The notes beneath the pieces are model-generated. The model was given only the letters and a program-made list of their open reading frames with translations, made no database searches and was not told where the DNA came from. From positions 1 to 8,631 of the forward strand of contig JALHPX010000116.1 of NCBI GenBank assembly GCA_022842225.1: 8,631 nucleotides of DNA, read 5' to 3'. Shown here in pieces: positions 6,220-8,631 of the stretch (position 1 is its first letter; each line of letters opens with the position of its first letter). The position numbers were made by a program, and so were the translations under genes. The stretch is from a bacterium. GTDB taxonomy: Bacteria > Bdellovibrionota > FAC87 > UBA2466.

Positions 6220-7722
6220 ATGAACCAGCGCGGCATTCATACTAAACTGTATTGGCTACTCCTTACTATTTTGTGTGGTGCAGCGATCTATCTACGAGCC
6301 ATTAGGTTAAACGATGGGATTTGGAACGATGAGTGGTCTTCGATGCAGCGTCTCTACTACGGTTTTGACGGCATTCTGACCGATCCCTCCTCCTTCTCTT
6401 ACAACGTACTGCTCTCCTTGTGGGGAAGGTTCGAAGATCCGATCTGGTATCTGCGCTCTCTTTCTTTGATGTTAAGCATTTACTCAGTCGTCATTGTACT
6501 GGCGTGGGGCCACTCCAAATCTAGAGCCGTGGTGGTATCAGCTGCTCTACTTTTTGGTTTTTTTCCTATTTTCTTGGAGCACTCCACGGACTTGCGTTGG
6601 TACATGCTATTGATGGCTTGTGCCATGAACACCCTAGTAGCCGCTGATATGGCTTGTGCACCAGGGGCGCCCCGCTCCTCACTTTGGGTGTTGGCTTTTA
6701 GTGCACTCCTTACCGCTCTCTCCCACCCCATCGGAATTCCGATGGCTGGCATTTGCCTGCTGGTAACCTTACAAATACGGCAATTGAATTCTAGTTCTAC
6801 TCCTCGCGACAGAGCGCAGGTGCTTTGCTTCAGTTTATTGGGGCTAGGGGTTTGCTGTATCGCGGTCGTTGCCACAGGGAAATGGCTTAATCGGAGTTCG
6901 ATCCTAAAAATCTGCCCCGACTGGATAGGTCTGTTTGATTTATCAGAACTACCCCGTCAAATAGTTAGTTCGTTGGCGGCACGCCCTTTTGAAGCTTGGG
7001 GCTCTCTCTCATTGCTTACAGCGTGGTTCGCCTGGCTAGTCTTCATTTCGGCGGCTGGCCACTTTTGGCGAAACTGGCCTTATCTCTTTGGCGCCGTCAG
7101 TTACCTTATGATTCTTGTTGTTTTCTCAGCGTGCGTAAAGCCGGTCTTGATTTTGAGGACGTTACTCCCCTTTTGGTTAGCGCTTCACTTTTTCGCGATT
7201 GTTCAAATTAGTTCCACGTCTCCCAAAGCAAGGGCCTTAGCCACCGTGTGGTTAGGATGTCTGATTCTCTTCGGACTGTGTCTGCACCGGCCGGGCCGAG
7301 AATGGAAAAATTCTTGGAAGAACCTGGCACAGAGAATCTCCGAAGAATACCCTTCGCCCCACGTGATTGCCGAACTCCCCTACGCCGGAGGGTTGATGCG
7401 CTATTACATGCCAGAGCATACAACTAGATCGATTGCGTTAGGCTCTGAAAGTCTTTTCGAAGAACTTGCCGCGGAAGATTCCTTCTTTTTGGTACTGCCA
7501 GAAATAGATGCCAGGATCGAGCGCTACGTCCCCGAAGATATGCAATGGCGTATCCTAAACAAGAGCCACCCCTATGCCGCCTATTTCTGGAAGAAGCCAC
7601 CAGAAAAGCTAAACGCGAGGAGCTCGGAGTTTTCCAGTAATGAAGTGAGAATCAAGCGAGACCTCCTCCGAGATTCTTTTGGGGATCTGTCCCAGTTGAA
7701 GGTAAAGACATCCAGCTATTAA
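6220..7722 (+). CDS. GT-C type membrane glycosyltransferase (ArnT / GT39 / GT83-like)
   Basis: A 500-residue polytopic membrane protein. The first helix (about 10-26) leads into RLNDGIWNDEWSS (29-41), where Asp37-Glu38 form the acidic motif in the first periplasmic loop that defines polyprenyl-phosphate-sugar-dependent GT-C enzymes. WYLRSLSLMLSIYSV (76-90) matches the family's 'RLPSLLFG..' helix, DLRWYMLL (124-131) the '.R.Y.L' helix, and LSHPIGIP (167-174) the 'tHy...' position with His169. Further helices follow to about residue 350, then a soluble C-terminal domain of about 150 residues. By family, it takes a sugar from a polyprenyl-phosphate donor on the periplasmic side and transfers it to lipid A, protein or a glycan; the acceptor here is unknown. 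The ATG at 6220 has only a weak A-rich upstream signal. It diverges from the ABC operon across an 89-base gap, and its 3' end overlaps the convergent spermidine-synthase-like gene by 114 bases, so its last 38 codons are double-coding. Confidence 0.85.
   Translation: MNQRGIHTKLYWLLLTILCGAAIYLRAIRLNDGIWNDEWSSMQRLYYGFDGILTDPSSFSYNVLLSLWGRFEDPIWYLRSLSLMLSIYSVVIVLAWGHSKSRAVVVSAALLFGFFPIFLEHSTDLRWYMLLMACAMNTLVAADMACAPGAPRSSLWVLAFSALLTALSHPIGIPMAGICLLVTLQIRQLNSSSTPRDRAQVLCFSLLGLGVCCIAVVATGKWLNRSSILKICPDWIGLFDLSELPRQIVSSLAARPFEAWGSLSLLTAWFAWLVFISAAGHFWRNWPYLFGAVSYLMILVVFSACVKPVLILRTLLPFWLALHFFAIVQISSTSPKARALATVWLGCLILFGLCLHRPGREWKNSWKNLAQRISEEYPSPHVIAELPYAGGLMRYYMPEHTTRSIALGSESLFEELAAEDSFFLVLPEIDARIERYVPEDMQWRILNKSHPYAAYFWKKPPEKLNARSSEFSSNEVRIKRDLLRDSFGDLSQLKVKTSSY
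7609..7722. other. 114-base convergent coding overlap (GT-C and spermidine-synthase-like genes)
   Basis: The GT-C frame stops with TAA at 7720-7722 and the minus-strand frame with TAG read from 7611-7609, so 38 codons are shared in antisense. Both C-terminal tails are hydrophilic and lie beyond the last conserved motifs of their families, so one or both could be extensions that arose when a stop codon was lost. No terminator-like structure was seen. Confidence 0.75.
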
Positions 7723-8631
7723 GTAGAGCAGCGCCGCCGACGAAACGGTAAATTGAAGTCCCCAAAAAGCGCCCGCCAGAGTGCAGAAAAGCCCTCCTAC
7801 CACCGAAAACACGCCATTGATTGACCAGCACCACGCCACGAGTCGTTTTTCGTTTCCTATTCTTGCCATTGCGATTGGGAAAGGCATTCCCAGAACGATA
7901 CAAAGGGGGGCGATACAAGCAGCGACACTCAAGACAGCGATCCATTTTTGCCAGTTTGCGGAGAGCTCGATCAGGTAGTCCAAAGCCGCCCATGTACCAG
8001 GAGCTAGCAATGCTAGGAAAAGGAAAAGAAGAAAAACGTTGCTGCGAAAAAAATCGGTAAGCCTCGAAGATAAAAAGCTCCCCACACCCGCGCACACGAG
8101 CATACTAGTAAGGGTGGTGGTGAGTGCAATGGCTGGGCTGCCTAAAATGAGAATTACCTTTTGAGTGAGAGCGTTTTGGAGAATCATAAAACCGCTTCCC
8201 AAACATGCGAAGTATAGAATCGCAGGCGCAGAAGAGACTAGGTTCGGTCTTTCGCTCGCAGGCAAAAGGAAACTCGGAAGAAATAAAAAAATGATGGCAA
8301 CCAAGATAGTTACCACCGCTGTTAGAGCTAAATGAATGATGTCCAGCGGAACGAATCCCTTCGATGAGTCCTTGAGAAACTGAACCCCTCCGCGAGAGAG
8401 CCATCGCGCGTCGTCATCGGTAACTGGTGCAAAGGTGCGCCGTGTGAAGTTGAAGAAAGGTCGATTATCCGTCGTCGCGGAAAGCTCGAACCGATCATTC
8501 TTAATGCCCAAGGGATTAAGTAGCAGAGAGGCGTCTATCTCATTGTGCTCCGGATGCACCGGGTCTACTACCACCTTGTACTTTGTCGGATCCCCAGCGA
8601 ACTGGCTCGCGAAGAAATTCTCTACTTTCTT
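7609..8631 (-). CDS. Spermidine-synthase-like integral membrane protein, C-terminal part (runs off right edge)
   Basis: The frame is open to the right edge, so the gene starts outside the window; 340 residues are visible and the GTG at 8574 is internal. The visible N-terminal part contains KYKVVVDPVHPEHNEI and TTDNRPFFNFTRR (about 53-65). The latter is the 'TDDRPFFF' motif that ends the Rossmann methyltransferase-like domain in membrane-fused spermidine-synthase-like proteins. It is followed by about seven hydrophobic segments, with family landmarks GVGSFLSSRLTD (182-193), LGMPFPIAMARIG (247-259) and WSINGVFSVVGG (269-280). Family members combine membrane helices with an SpeE-like domain; aminopropyl transfer has rarely been shown, so the substrate is uncertain. 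No signal for the start is visible. The 3' end overlaps the GT-C gene tail to tail by 114 bases. Whether it belongs to the glycan locus or is the first gene of the flank is not clear. Confidence 0.85.
   Translation of the reverse strand, partial: KKVENFFASQFAGDPTKYKVVVDPVHPEHNEIDASLLLNPLGIKNDRFELSATTDNRPFFNFTRRTFAPVTDDDARWLSRGGVQFLKDSSKGFVPLDIIHLALTAVVTILVAIIFLFLPSFLLPASERPNLVSSAPAILYFACLGSGFMILQNALTQKVILILGSPAIALTTTLTSMLVCAGVGSFLSSRLTDFFRSNVFLLFLFLALLAPGTWAALDYLIELSANWQKWIAVLSVAACIAPLCIVLGMPFPIAMARIGNEKRLVAWCWSINGVFSVVGGLFCTLAGAFWGLQFTVSSAALLYLIAGCLYLQLGQIPKRISEEVSLDSHFITGKLRAPRV

Noticed and set aside
8572..8574. GTG at 8574 as the start of the right-edge gene
   Set aside because: The frame stays open to the window end, and the residues before the GTG (e.g. 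NFFASQF) continue a plausible protein, so the true start is outside the window.
1..8631. CRISPR arrays, tRNA or rRNA genes, insertion-sequence ends, transposase genes
   Set aside because: No regularly spaced repeats, tRNA-like cloverleaf, rRNA-like sequence, terminal inverted repeats or transposase-like translation were seen on either strand by eye.

Overview
The window is packed with genes and reads as part of a glycan (exopolysaccharide, lipooligosaccharide or glycoprotein) assembly locus from a bacterium. It holds two complete GT-B (family 4) glycosyltransferases, one GT-A (family 2-like) glycosyltransferase, one polytopic GT-C type membrane glycosyltransferase, a half-size ABC exporter of the MsbA/PglK lipid-flippase type, and an alpha/alpha-toroid protein of a kind seen in polysaccharide loci. 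The left edge carries the first 22 codons of what looks like a radical SAM enzyme. The right edge carries the C-terminal half of a membrane-integral spermidine-synthase-like protein. Base composition looks close to balanced by eye. Some starts have a clear Shine-Dalgarno sequence and others have none, and GTG and TTG starts are used. I cannot fix the phylum from this. An uncultured environmental Gram-negative lineage is only a guess.

Layout from left to right: (1) minus strand, radical SAM start (65 down to 1), preceded on the same strand by the GT2-like gene (861 to 79). (2) plus strand, GT4 gene (883 to 2046), whose start codon lies only 21 bases from the divergent GT2 start. (3) minus-strand operon read right to left: ABC exporter (6130 to 4418), toroid protein (4414 to 3230), GT4 (3237 to 1972). 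It has a 3-base gap and then an 8-base overlap, so co-transcription and translational coupling are likely. (4) an 89-base divergent intergenic region (6131-6219) with repeats, the only real non-coding stretch. (5) plus strand, GT-C membrane glycosyltransferase (6220 to 7722). (6) minus strand, spermidine-synthase-like membrane protein entering from the right edge and ending at 7609.

Inferred working model: the cytoplasmic GT2/GT4 enzymes build an oligosaccharide on a lipid carrier, the ABC protein moves it across the inner membrane, and the GT-C enzyme transfers sugars or glycan on the periplasmic side from a polyprenyl-linked donor. The toroid protein and the radical SAM enzyme are the least explained members and the best candidates for unusual tailoring steps. 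Both convergent gene pairs overlap at their 3' ends (75 and 114 bases). No rRNA, tRNA, CRISPR array, insertion sequence or convincing intrinsic terminator was seen, and no stretch above about 100 bases is free of genes.
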